Shown here: one piece after another, positions 1-10,990 of the stretch
How positions within the stretch are numbered: position 1 is the first letter of the stretch
Layout of the letters: the number at the start of each line of letters is the position of its first letter
Assembly (NCBI RefSeq): GCF_022539665.2
Contig: NC_081334.1
Span: 7,410,424-7,474,423, forward strand
DNA: 64,000 nt
Direction of reading: 5' to 3'
Source of the DNA: Daphnia carinata
Lineage: Eukaryota > Arthropoda > Branchiopoda > Diplostraca > Daphniidae
Notes under the pieces: generated by a model
The model's database searches: none
The model's input: the letters and a program-made list of their open reading frames with translations, nothing else
What the model was told of the DNA's origin: nothing
Position numbers and translations under genes: made by a program

Positions 1-202
1 GTTGATTACCGATAAGCAAAGTGAGGAGACCGCCAGATAGGCTTCACAGTTGCATTTGGTACGTTGGCTACCTGTCCCTTACGTAAGGCCCAGTTCGATT
101 TCTTACTAGATGTCGATCTTAGAGTTTATTCTGCTTCCTCATCCAGTCTCTTGAAGACATACTAAAAAGCCCCTGTTGTAAATCTGCTACGAATCTTCGG
201 CC

Positions 203-610
203 ATGGATCCGTACAGCATTTTTGCCTGGATCGTTTTTTACCTGGTGATTGTGACTCTATTCTACTGGTGTTTCCGTCAAAGCATGTCGGCCGTCTCATC
301 AAATCCATCGACTACCAATGCTAGGACTACACCTCATTCAGAAACGAACAATCATCTTGCAAGCAGGATGGCTGATCTCCACAATATGTACACGGTCACG
401 GACGAGACTAACCGGAACGCTTCCGATCAGAACCAGCCTCCACCAGACTATAAATGGGAAGATTTGCCACCAAGTTACGAAGAGGCTGTCGCAGGATCAC
501 ACCTCAATTCGGCGTTTGAGCAACAAGAAGCAAGCGCAAGTGCCAGTGCAGATGAAGCAATTGAACTTTCGTTAACAAGCCCTGCTCAATCCGCTCAGGA
601 AAACCACTGA
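203..610 (+). CDS. Small single-pass membrane protein with two PPxY motifs (tandem copy 1)
   Basis: Uninterrupted 135-residue frame with a favourable start context (GCCATGG). Seen: a short N-terminus, one hydrophobic segment at residues 5-24, then a polar, presumably cytoplasmic tail carrying PPDY (80-83) and PPSY (89-92) inside PPPDYKWEDLPPSYEEAV, followed by a Ser/Ala-rich end. PPxY motifs bind WW domains, typically of Nedd4-family ubiquitin ligases, so an adaptor role in ligase recruitment or membrane-protein sorting is inferred. The paired arrangement recalls Drosophila Commissureless, but no overall homology was shown. Two related genes follow on the same strand. Family name not recognised; coding status is supported by the conserved motif block in copy 2. 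Confidence 0.75.
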   Translation: MDPYSIFAWIVFYLVIVTLFYWCFRQSMSAVSSNPSTTNARTTPHSETNNHLASRMADLHNMYTVTDETNRNASDQNQPPPDYKWEDLPPSYEEAVAGSHLNSAFEQQEASASASADEAIELSLTSPAQSAQENH

Positions 611-1319
611 GTTTGAACGTGCACTCTGATATTGTACAGCGTATATTATTTACTAAGCTCGTGAATGAATTAACATGTCCGTCTGTGTTAAACGTCAAGG
701 TTTTTTGGGGGAAATGTGGTAATGTGAGAAAAGAAATTCGGCGGAAAAAAAATACATTTGGCTATCTTGTCGCGCACACTGAATGGCCTCGTCGTCAGCT
801 GAGAAGTAAAGCATCGTATCTTTCGTTTGGTCTGTGCGTATGTTTGATTTTTTTTTTTCTATTTCTTATCTCATTTGTGCACACCGACAATGTTTCGACA
901 CACACACAAGAAAACTATCTGTTGCATACGGCCGAGACGATGTAAAACGAACGTCAGTTTCACCCAGAGTCCCCACCGACTTGCCGGGGGGGGGAACACG
1001 ATCTTTCTAGTCTTGTGTTGAACCCTAATATCACAGTTCATCGATAACTAAAGTAAACTTCATATACGACGCACTTCGAGTAGGAGGTACGTAGGCAAAT
1101 TGTGGTCTAGATTTTTTTGTACCATTCAAATCGTTTCCTTCCTGTTGCCATGATGCAAATTGACTATCGCTCGCTGTTGTCAACTTGATTAGTTGAAATG
1201 ATAAACGCGATCGTGAAAAAATATTGGTTATGTCATAGCAGGGAAACGTGCCAACTAAACGTAATGCGGAATAATTTGCATAACATTTTTTCCTTTTCAG
1301 GTTATACCACACTTTAAAT

Positions 1320-1655
1320 ATGCCTCCCGTTGAGATTATAGTGATAGCCATAGTTTTCAGTCTGTTGATGCTTACCATTCTATGTTGTGCGTGCAACCGA
1401 CGTGGCAAACTCCGTCAGGATGCGGAAAACGCCTTGACGTCCACTCCGTCTCGCAATCAGCAACAAGGTGGTGGTCGTTCGGGAAGGCGCTCACAAACTG
1501 CTTCCGCTAATAGCAACGTCTTCGTCATAACACTAGAAGAAACAAGAACGAACAACGCACCTCCCCCGGAATACAAATGGGACGAATTACCTCCGCCTAG
1601 TTACGATGATGCTATTAATATTGCTCCTCTAGAAGACCCGGCTAATCATTTGTAG
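1320..1655 (+). CDS. Small single-pass membrane protein with two PPxY motifs (tandem copy 2)
   Basis: A 111-residue frame. Hydrophobic segment at residues 4-22 followed by Cys and basic residues (CCACNRRGK), typical of a membrane exit with the tail inside. The tail holds PPEY (82-85) and PPSY (92-95) in PPPEYKWDELPPPSYDDAI, matching copy 1 almost residue for residue while the rest has diverged. That pattern indicates duplication with selection on the double PY block. A good splice acceptor (ttttccttttcag, AG at 1299-1300) lies just before the ATG, so the 5' UTR probably starts in an upstream noncoding exon. A run of 27 A begins five bases after the stop codon. WW-domain binding is inferred from the motif only. 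Confidence 0.75.
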   Translation: MPPVEIIVIAIVFSLLMLTILCCACNRRGKLRQDAENALTSTPSRNQQQGGGRSGRRSQTASANSNVFVITLEETRTNNAPPPEYKWDELPPPSYDDAINIAPLEDPANHL

Positions 1656-1656
1656 G

Positions 1657-1660
<4 letters not shown>

Positions 1661-1687
<27 letters not shown>
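1661..1687. repeat. A27 homopolymer
   Basis: Twenty-seven consecutive A, beginning five bases after the stop codon of PPxY copy 2. It could be a simple repeat like the many others in this window, or the trace of an old poly(A) tail. Confidence 0.95.
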
Positions 1688-1691
<4 letters not shown>

Positions 1692-2934
1692 ATGTTCTGT
1701 AAATAATCGAAATGCATAGAACTGATTAGTGTAATCGCTAAATACACGCACGCTCACTTTTAAAACGACCGGAAAGATGTCAGCGTTGCGTTATGGGGTC
1801 ATTGATTTCGGAAAGAGGAACAAATTGTTTTATTCCCGTTTGTTATCACCAACGTGATGTCGGCCCATAACATAAACACAGAAAGTAAGTCGTAAGGAGC
1901 TGTGGGCTTGAAACGTGTAGCAAGCAGCTGATTGGTATGATTAACGGTTATCTTCGGATCGTTTTATTCCACGCTCTTTCGTTGGATGGTTACTAAGAAA
2001 TTGGTCGTAAAATCATGGGAAATGCTTAGTCACTCCTATAGCTGGATTGTGTCCCATTCGTATGTCTGTCAACATCGCTTTCCCGATTGCGATTGCAACC
2101 CATTTCAGATCACGGAGCGTATAGGCTACACTGCCCTGAAGAGCTAAACTGTCATTAAAACAATATGATTTTTGCGGACGTGATGACGATCACGTTTTGG
2201 CCAACGTGAATAACCAGTGCAAACTGGTCTGCCAACCTCGTTATACCTTCAACCGATAACAGTGCGATATACCTGTTGTGTTCTACGAAATTATTTCTCT
2301 ATACCAGTATTTTTCATGAGGTTGACTTCGCCGATTGTATAATAAGATGGAAAAAAAAGAACATCACAACACTGGTGGACGCAATGCGCATACTTCAATT
2401 CGGGACGAAAGTTTGCGATGTAAGAAAGGGTAACCCGGAAACCGCGTCCCGTCCTTTACGAACGTGTAATGACGGCTTGACACGGAGATATCGCGGGTAG
2501 GATATTTAACAGAGAAAGACGGCGGCAATTATTCTTCATCTTTCAGTGATTGTCAATTCCGGACAGGTATACTTCAACGGTCGTAAAATAAAATTGAAAC
2601 GATTAAAATGTGCAGTCGGATTTTTCAGAGCTTTTTTGTTCCATTTGAGACATTTTAAAAACGTGCGACACGTATGCAAGATGCTCGTTGCTTCTTAATT
2701 GGATATTAGTATGTTTTCTAATGAATAAAAACTCGATTAAATGCTATCCCTCGTAACCGGTAAGGTGGTCCTCTCAAACTATATAAACCTACGAAGACAG
2801 GTACAAAAATGCCTTGCCGGCCTAGAAGTCGATCACTTTGTCCGCTTTCTCCGAATATAACGTACCTCTTCATTCCCAAAACCACGTTCCATTCACGTAC
2901 AATCAAGTGGAACCGTGCAACCGATTAAAATTCA

Positions 2935-3321
2935 ATGGAAAATGCCATAATTGACATCGTTGTCCCCATAGCCGTGTTTCTAGTACTGAGCATCCTTTTC
3001 GTAGTGATGTTCGTTAGGTGTGATTGTCGTGCCAAAGACCAGAAGATTGCAACAGCTAATTCGAGCCATGGTACTGTCCAAAATGAAGCTTAACGTAAAA
3101 GATAATTCACTGACCTCTTTTCTTTCTCCGCAACAGGAACGACGCAAAATGGTGGTCACGGTCACGACAGCAACGGACATGACGTCACATCGATTGACCT
3201 GCAACAAGTATCAGATTTATCGAACATTCTGTTCAGGACGAGAAAAGAGGACGATCTTCCTCCAACTTACGAAATGGCCATGGCTTATTTAAGGCACGAA
3301 ACGCATCATCATCCTTGTTAA
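2935..3321 (+). CDS. Small single-pass membrane protein with one PPxY motif (tandem copy 3, spliced)
   Basis: Two exons, 2935-3070 and 3137-3321, separated by a 66-bp GT-AG intron (donor G|GTACTG, acceptor ccgcaacag, phase 1), giving 106 residues. The product has the same plan as its two neighbours: short N-terminus, hydrophobic segment at residues 5-27, the exit motif RCDCRAK, a Gly/His/Asn-rich linker, and a C-terminal DLPPTYEMAM with PPTY at 87-90. Only the distal PY motif survives; the proximal one of copies 1 and 2 is absent. The intron interrupts the tail at residue 46, a position where copies 1 and 2 are uninterrupted. Unspliced, this gene is easy to miss. Function unknown; WW-domain binding is inferred. 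Confidence 0.68.
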
Positions 3322-3980
3322 TTTCCTTTTTCATTTTCTACTCCAATCGACTTAACGTCTGGGCTGTCCTTGATCCCCAGTTGTACATGTTTCATCACTG
3401 TTGTAAGTCGATTTAAACTCACCTGGCAACTAAACTCGCAGCACGAAATAGATAATGCTATAACATGCCATTTCCGACAAAGCCATCGGTCAAACAATTA
3501 TATTAAGAGAAGACGATAACTGCACATTAAACAGGGATTGACAGACGAACTTTTCGTATGACGTGTAATGACAACACATACACACAAATGACAACTCATC
3601 TTGCAAATTAGACGTTGCCATATGGCCAAATCACTGATACGATAATTGTATTGCTATCTTTACGTATTGCTATGAACGGTGAAATGCAGTGGGGCCATAT
3701 GGCAGCTGAGAAAAGTAAAGGACGTCCATCAGGCTTATGTCAATATCATAATCCATAGTTTGTCATCGAGCAACGGTTCAAATTTCACTCAGGAATTTTT
3801 TTTCCAATTTTTTCAAAGTGTATAAACGTTTATCTGGAGCAAGGGACGTTGGTAAATTTCTCGTTACTCTAATGAAAGTACGGAACACACCTTTGGATAA
3901 TATGCGGTTACATCTTCTATGGCAATGATAAAAATATGGCACCGTAAAATGTTGGGTTGGATTTTTGGAAAATGAATAAT

Positions 3981-3986
3981 AATAAA
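3981..3986 (+). terminator. Candidate polyadenylation signal for PPxY copy 3
   Basis: AATAAA on the + strand, about 660 bp after the stop at 3321, followed by a T-rich stretch. Assigned by position only; AT-rich DNA gives chance matches. Confidence 0.3.
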
Positions 3987-6900
3987 TTACATATTCAAAA
4001 TACTCAGTGTTTCATTTAAAACTCATTTACATTGGTTCTGTTTTGCTTGTTTTTAAAGCTGTAAACGTCATCTATCAATGGGTAAGCTAAGCGTGCGTGT
4101 TGCGTGAAAAGGAAATGAGGGAGGAAGTGAGCACGGACCATGAACTAACCGGTGTTTTTTTTATGGTGAAGATTGGCAGGTGTCATTACTATGGCCTCGG
4201 ATTGAGCACTGCGAGTTGCACCAGAAAATGGTAAAGTTCATCCTGTTTGGAATTATCTCTTTTGTCACGACGGAAGTGTCTGAACGCAGACAAAAGAAAA
4301 AATCGATCCGGCATATGACCAGAATAAAGAAAAAAAAAGAATATAGGTTTTCAAACTAAAGACATTTCGAACGGACATGACGTGTGCCGAGATGAGCAGT
4401 TTAAAAAAAGAAAGGAAAAGAGAATTGCCTACCATTTCGTCCCCTTTATGTGTATACGTCATAAAGTCAGCAAACAGCTTCATTTGGCGAAAATTTACGA
4501 CGGTCAAGAGATAAACAGAGTCGTTAAACTCTCTTTCCCCAATGTTTACACAAAAGGAAATTGAGCTAAGAGGAGACAGCATAGATCAAAGACGTCAATT
4601 TCAATAGCTTCTCTATACCGTATGTCAGATTGAACGTGTTCATTCCTATACGACATTTTTTTACCGAGATTAACTTTAATTTGATTTTAAATACGTTATA
4701 CATAAGGATTGGGTCAAAGGCACACATTACATGTATACATAAGAAAGCTATTGAATTGTGGGTGTACCTGCAGGCGATGATTCTTGATGCTCCGAGCACA
4801 ATAACTGATGTGGAACGAACAACGTCGTTGCGATTGCCCATGTCGGATATCCTAATGACAAATGGTTAGTACGAACGGTGAAAGGATCATTCATTTCCGC
4901 TTCAGGGGGAGATCCCAAACGATCGGACCAGTCCGTTCGAAAAACTCGATAGTTCTTTATCCTTTTTAAAGTAAAAGGGAAAAAAAAATGCTGAATGATG
5001 AAAACAGAAAAAGACGTCTTATGCGTACATTTGTGCATGATTGTATTGTTAAGTTATACCAAGAGGAGCAGCGTAGGTATCGAAGTATGGTGTTTGGTGT
5101 ATAGTGGATAAGGCCGAGCTCTGAAGAAACATCCTGCAACTTCTTGCAAACTTCCTCCTTTCCCATGTATAGTTTCTACGGCCCTGCTTCCGGACGTCGT
5201 CGTTAACGAAGGCTAGAGACAAGGAGACAACGAGGAAACTGGAGAACGAAACTTGAGCAGAAAAGCTGGACCGAAGGAGGGGTGGATAGCTAACATCGTC
5301 ATCACAGTGCAGGGGACTCTCTATTTTCTGCGGATGAAATATGCACATCATTCGAAAAAAAAATATATAGACTCAGAGAGAAAAAAAAGAAGATGAGAGA
5401 AAACAGAGGCCGGAGGAGATGACGGGCACGTGGTGGGATTGAGTGTTTGTCGGAGGTATATCGTCACGCTAATGATCAATCCCGTGAGGGCAATCCATCA
5501 CATTGCGTAATGATGGTGAATTATGATAGGCATAGTTGACTCGGTCAGACTAATTAGAACCCAAAATAAATGACATGACGTGCGGAGGAGCATTTCATGA
5601 GACGACGGTGTTGTTTAAATATTTTCAACAACAACTTAGAGAGGCCCATCCCCCTCTGGTGAAACGAAAGAAAAAAAAAAAAGGCGGATGTCCATAAATC
5701 CGGGTCGAAAGTCGATTTAACTTGGAGATGACTTCCGTCGTGAGAGAGACGAGGGATGAAGAGGTCGATCAGCCCTTTTATTGGGTCTCTATGTCTCTCT
5801 TATTCTCTTTCCACTCGATAGACTTTTGACTTCGTCTTATTTTTTAGCCTACCAAAAGAGGGGTGTACAGAGAAGAGAAACGATCTCGATGACGACCGAG
5901 TTCGAGAAAAGGGGGGGAAAGAATTCTCTTCCATGACGTGCGTTTTTTTTTTCTTTTTCCAGCTACTAAATTTCGTCAATATACAGAGGCGCTGGCCCAT
6001 CTTGACGATGCGTTTGCCATCAAATATCTATACATATATTTTTTTTCTTCCGACTATAGGATCGATCGGATATTTCTTCCGCACCGCTGTGAAAAAAGAA
6101 AAAGAAAATGGAAAGAGATTGTATTTGAAAAAAGATAAAAAAAAAGGCTGCGCTCAACTATTGATTGCGATTCTGTTATAGGAAGTCGGAAGAAAAAGAG
6201 TGGGATTTATCAGTATAGCGGATTAATAAGCTCCTCTATGTGGGGAAGGAAAAGTCTTAAATAGTCTTTTGCCTTCATCTGTTTAGAGCTTTCGGTCGTG
6301 TTCTCGTATGATGTTCAAGAAGACGAAGGCTTTGTGACGGTGTCAGGCCAGTATAGCTCGTCTGTGCGGTCATTGTTCCTCGTCCTCTTAAGTCTTGTCG
6401 TAATCCCTCTGATGCATTTTATGGACCGAGTTTGTCACCCGTTATTGTCCCCGAACTCCTCCTCTCTTCTGTCGTTCTTTTGTTTTACAATTTTTCCCCT
6501 CACTTTCTTTTCCCCCTTTCTCGTCCCTCTAAATCCGGTCCGCCATTGCTCTACTGTAAGAGTATATAGTTTACATGAATTAAAGATGGGGCCAGCCCAT
6601 GTACACATCCGCTATATGCTAATTGATTGTGATCTCATCTCTCCCCCTATTTTTCAAAGGCAACACTAGCAACGCATCAGTTATCTTCTTGCTGTCTTAA
6701 CTCGAATAAACAATTTTCCATCAACTTGAATTCAATTTGAAACAATTTTTTTTTTTACTGTAACAAAGTTACATAGCAAACGGAGAGGGCGAGTCTGGTG
6801 TAAGTTGATCCTTGTAACATTGTCGACGATGTAAACAGTAGCGCCATGTGGTGTCGTTTGTTTTCGTTACTTTATAGTTGGAGATGGCCCTGGAAGGTGG

Positions 6901-7468
6901 TGAAGGTGAGGGGAGATGAACAAGATCCTCGTTTACATTTCCATCCAACAGCCTTACGAGAAACTTTAAGGGAGGTCTTTTGCAATGTGGTGTGTGTGTG
7001 TGTGTACGTATGTAATAATAATAATGTCGGACAGGGCTGTCGTTTTACAACCAGAAGGCTTTATTCCCTTCTAACATGACGTGCGTCTTAACAGTTACAT
7101 CCAAGAGGAAAAGCGTCACATCAGAACGAATGTATTTTTTTAAAGGGGATTGTCCCTTTTTTCTGCTTTGATTTCCTTTCCTTTTTTTTTTTTGCGATGG
7201 GGATTTGTGCGGTCGGGCTACGGAAGCAGAGAATGGAAACAGTTGGCAGTTGCAATTTCCGCTGTCGTGTACAGACGTGTATATACGCGCACGGACTAAA
7301 GGCAGAAGTGACTCAATACACCCTCCGGAGAAGAAGAAGAAGAACAAAAAAAAAAAAAAGAGTCACTCAATCCGAACGGAAAAGGCACCCAAACGTCCGG
7401 AGCGGTAGGACGGCGGGTTCCGGATGTTTTGGCAGCGACGCAAAAAGGTTCCTGCAACCATCCCCCTT

Positions 7469-7490
7469 TATATATATATATATATATATA
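7469..7490. repeat. (TA)11 microsatellite
   Basis: Perfect TA dinucleotide run read directly. Confidence 0.95.
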
Positions 7491-8118
7491 AAGAATCGCC
7501 GTGTGTATATGTGTTTTCTTATTCGTCTTATCAGCTTGTTATTTTCTCACAGATCCATCAAAAACCATCAGCACGAGGACACAAGGAAAAACAAACAGGA
7601 AAAACAAAAGACAATATCATCTCTTGAAAGTAGTTCTTTTTAACGTTAGAGACGAAGGCATTCTTTTCTGAAATGGATTATCTAAACAATAAAGAGACAC
7701 GGTTGTATAAGAATCTGACATCAGTGTATTTGTATTTTATCTTTGGGTCCGTCCTATTTTTAGACCACCGATTGATGGACAATCACATCACACACGGAAA
7801 TAACACGGGGCGACATTCTACACCAACGCTAACTGCATTCCCGACATCACACGCTCACACGCACGCACATTTTTGCTCATCACTTTTGACTTTGATTTTC
7901 CCTCTCGTCACCGTTTTTTTTTTCGTTTACTGTATCGACATTTCATTTATACAAGAGAAATCTCTTCATTTTTCCTTTGACGTTGTAATTTATGTTACAA
8001 AAATGAAGAAGAAAAAAATGTTTTCAGTGGCACATCGTTTTCTCTATTATCTAAAGATTGTTTGGCTGACTGCGCCTGCTGTGTGTGTATACAGCAGACG
8101 TACGTATTTTGTTTGGCT

Positions 8119-10990
8119 TCAGAGCAGGAGATAAGCCTCCCAAGGGTTGAGGTCGTAGATCGGGTTGGAAACAAGGGTGGCCAGAACCGGACAGAGGAAA
8201 GCGGCTGCACTGGACAACCCTGCAACTAGAGATGACCAGCCTGGTTGGCAACGTTCGTCGCAGAAATGGTGCAAATTCTCCGAACGCAATCCGAATGGGT
8301 AGAAACACAATCCCAGCAACATCACCGAAGCTGAAAGATAAAATACAAAGAAATAAAAATGATTTACTCAAGTCCTGTAAAAATAAATAAGCCAATTTCA
8401 AATGATAAGGGTTTCGCTTTCTTTTTCTCCCCCCACACGGGATGTTTTGAAAGTGTTGAGTTCATCCATCACGAAGTGCGGTGAACCCTTTTCATAATGC
8501 ATTCAAAGTGGTGTACTTGTACCGTTTTTAACTTTCTTTTTTCTATGTCTATCAGCGTCATCTATTTTGAAAAAGAAAGTAAAGGCCAACAACCAACTAA
8601 AGAGCGTTTTAGAGGGGCACATAACCGCCGACACCACACACACACACGTGAATAAATAGAACGGTGCGTACACGCACATATAGTAGGCTGTTGTTCGTGT
8701 GTGTGTGTGTGTGTGTGTGTGTACAGATGACAGGCCCTGGGTCGGAGCGGCTCTTTCGTCGCCCGCTGTTCAACCGAGTAAAAAAAAAAAAGCCGCAGCA
8801 TGTTTTTATTTTTATTATTATTGACAGCTCGGGATGCATCTCATTATAAAGCCACCCAAAGAGAAACATCAACAAAAAGACGGCAAAGCGAGAGGCTTTA
8901 AAAAAAAAAAATCTGTGTGTGTGTGTGCTGTTCTCCTATCAAAACGATGAATCATAATCAACGCGGGAATTTAATTTTCACGCTCCAGCAAAACCGTCCA
9001 TTTTTTTTTTGTTTAGCAAAGGCGTTGTTGATCGGTAATTGGAATTGTTTACTACCCCGGAAAGATTAAAGAAAAAAAATATCTCTAAAATAAAAAAAAA
9101 AAAGGGAAGAGAAGAAAAGAGAGGAAACATTTTCGGGAAGAACGGGGGGATGCACTTCCCTCGACACTTCTTTCTCACCCCTTTTCTTTTTCCTCCCCTT
9201 CTGATGAATGATGAAAGATCGGATCCGTCTTCCGCCACAGTTTCGGTTCGTCTGCAACACCCTTTTGACAGTAAACTATATAAGGCTTTTATTTTTTTTA
9301 TTTTTTTTTTTTACAAGCGCGCATCTCGAAGACACGCGCTAGCATCCGATGGATGACTGCCAACTTCGTCTTTTTCGGAATACAAAAAAATATATAAAAG
9401 GGGGGGGGGAGTATGTAACACTCCGGCCACTTATTCTATCCAACGTCTCAAGATCATGTATCGCTACTTGTGTTTTTGTCATCCCTCACATTATATTCTA
9501 GCGAACCTCCCGCACTCCATCACCTATCTTTTTTTTTCTTTTCTTTACAAAATAGAATGGCATAAATGAATGTCTAATGAGAGAAAATAGAGAAACGGAC
9601 AATACGAGCAATCAAATTCTTATACACAATCCTTTTTCACGAGTATTTGTCGTGATTGTTGCAAGACAAACGGACAGATTACAAAAGGCCGCCTTTGCCC
9701 GCGGGACGGGAGGTTCAATGACGAGCTAATTGAATGGCTGGAATCTTACCGGCAGCTAATTGAACGACGGCCGTGATTTTGATGAGCTCCTGTTGTCTGT
9801 GATGATGACGGACGAAAGCGACGGCCACGGATCCGACAGCGCAGGCCAGTAGCATCAAGCAACCACCTCCGCAGAGAACGCGAGTCACCTGAATCAAAAG
9901 AAAGATGAAGCGAAGGCACATTAATTCACGTCAGTGGGAGAGGACAATGAAAAAGGCCGGTGGTTTGTGTGTATGTGTGGCCGCACCCCACCGCACGCAC
10001 CATCGTCATCCGGCAGGGCGACTCATTTAAATGAATTTAACAGCCAGGGGGTACAACAGTCGACCTTAACGAGCTGTCAGGACTTTGTAAGGACAGTAAC
10101 GGTAGAAACGAATGAAAAATATTGTTAAGCTTTTTCTTCTTCGCCTCTTGTTCTTCCCGCTTATTAAAACCGGCCACACCTGACTGGATGCCACAAAGTG
10201 CCTATTGATTTTTTTTTTTGCCTTTGAAATTTAAATATGCAAATCAATTTGACGTCGGTCTCGCAATGAAAAATATGTCTTCTGCAATTTGTTCCGTCTT
10301 GAAGCCAAAGAAAAATGGCTGTCACTTGGATGCGGTTCGTTAAACTGATCGTTAGGACGTAACAAACTAGCGAAGCGAACGGAGACAAACCGCACTGAAA
10401 TAAATTATTAAGCAAACTAATGTGTAATGTTTACATAACGGATGACCATATCGATCAAGAATAAGAAAATAAATCAAAATGAGCTACGCTTATGCAAATA
10501 CCTGCCAAGCCGGTGGGAGCCATTCGTAATCCAAATCCGAATGACCGACACAGGTGACGGTGCTTTCGGGCCGCCTTTCCGGCTGATGTTGAGTGTAGAT
10601 GCACATGCCGAACAATCCGATGTGGACGAGCGGTATTGCGCTCCGGCCGGGTGTCATTATCATGTCCGACGCTGTGGCATTGACGTCCTCTTCGGACATC
10701 AACGGCACCTCATCGGCCGGCAGTTGAATGGAAACGGCCCGCTCCAATCTTCTTCGGACTGATGTCGTGGCCGTTTGGCCCACATCCGATGTTACTGTAC
10801 CAATGTGAGCAGACGTGATTGGATGCTGTTCCAGCGATCCGATCTCGCTGGACGAGCGCAGCGTCCAAGCCGGCTGAGAATACGACCAGCAACAGAGGAA
10901 CGCTACCAAAATGGAAACGATGGTCCATAGAAACAAAACCGGCCGTGAAGTGACCGTCTTGATGGCCACAACGCTGGATCTTTTCTTCAT
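8119..10990 (-). CDS. LHFPL-family tetraspan membrane protein
   Basis: Three coding exons on the minus strand, 10990-10502, 9888-9750 and 8330-8119, all GT-AG and in phase (0, then 1), giving 279 residues. Topology fits the LHFPL (lipoma HMGIC fusion partner-like) tetraspans: TM1 about 17-37, a long first loop with the family's GLF-x-x-C (GLFGMC, 125-130), a second Cys near 147, TM2 within VLCGGGCLMLLACAVGSVAV, TM3 leading into the characteristic GLCFYPFGLRS, a loop with paired Cys, and TM4 within SSLVAGLSSAAAFLCPVLAT. Family members act at plasma membranes as auxiliary subunits, for example in hair-cell channels and GABA-A receptor complexes; which paralogue this is cannot be said. The first loop is unusually long (about 80 residues before GLFGMC) and has a possible N-glycosylation site at Asn104. 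The ATG at 10990 starts just before basic residues and TM1. Confidence 0.85.
8697..8722. repeat. (GT)13 microsatellite
   Basis: Perfect GT run in the second intron of the LHFPL-family gene. Confidence 0.95.

Larger units (their letters stand above)
3322..8118. other. Intergenic, no gene recognised
   Basis: Rich in A and T runs, with a pyrimidine/purine bias in places (for example 5.3-5.9 kb). Open frames are short, low in complexity and without recognisable domains or consistent splice partners. It holds the 3' UTR of PPxY copy 3 and presumably the 3' UTR of the minus-strand LHFPL gene. Confidence 0.6.
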
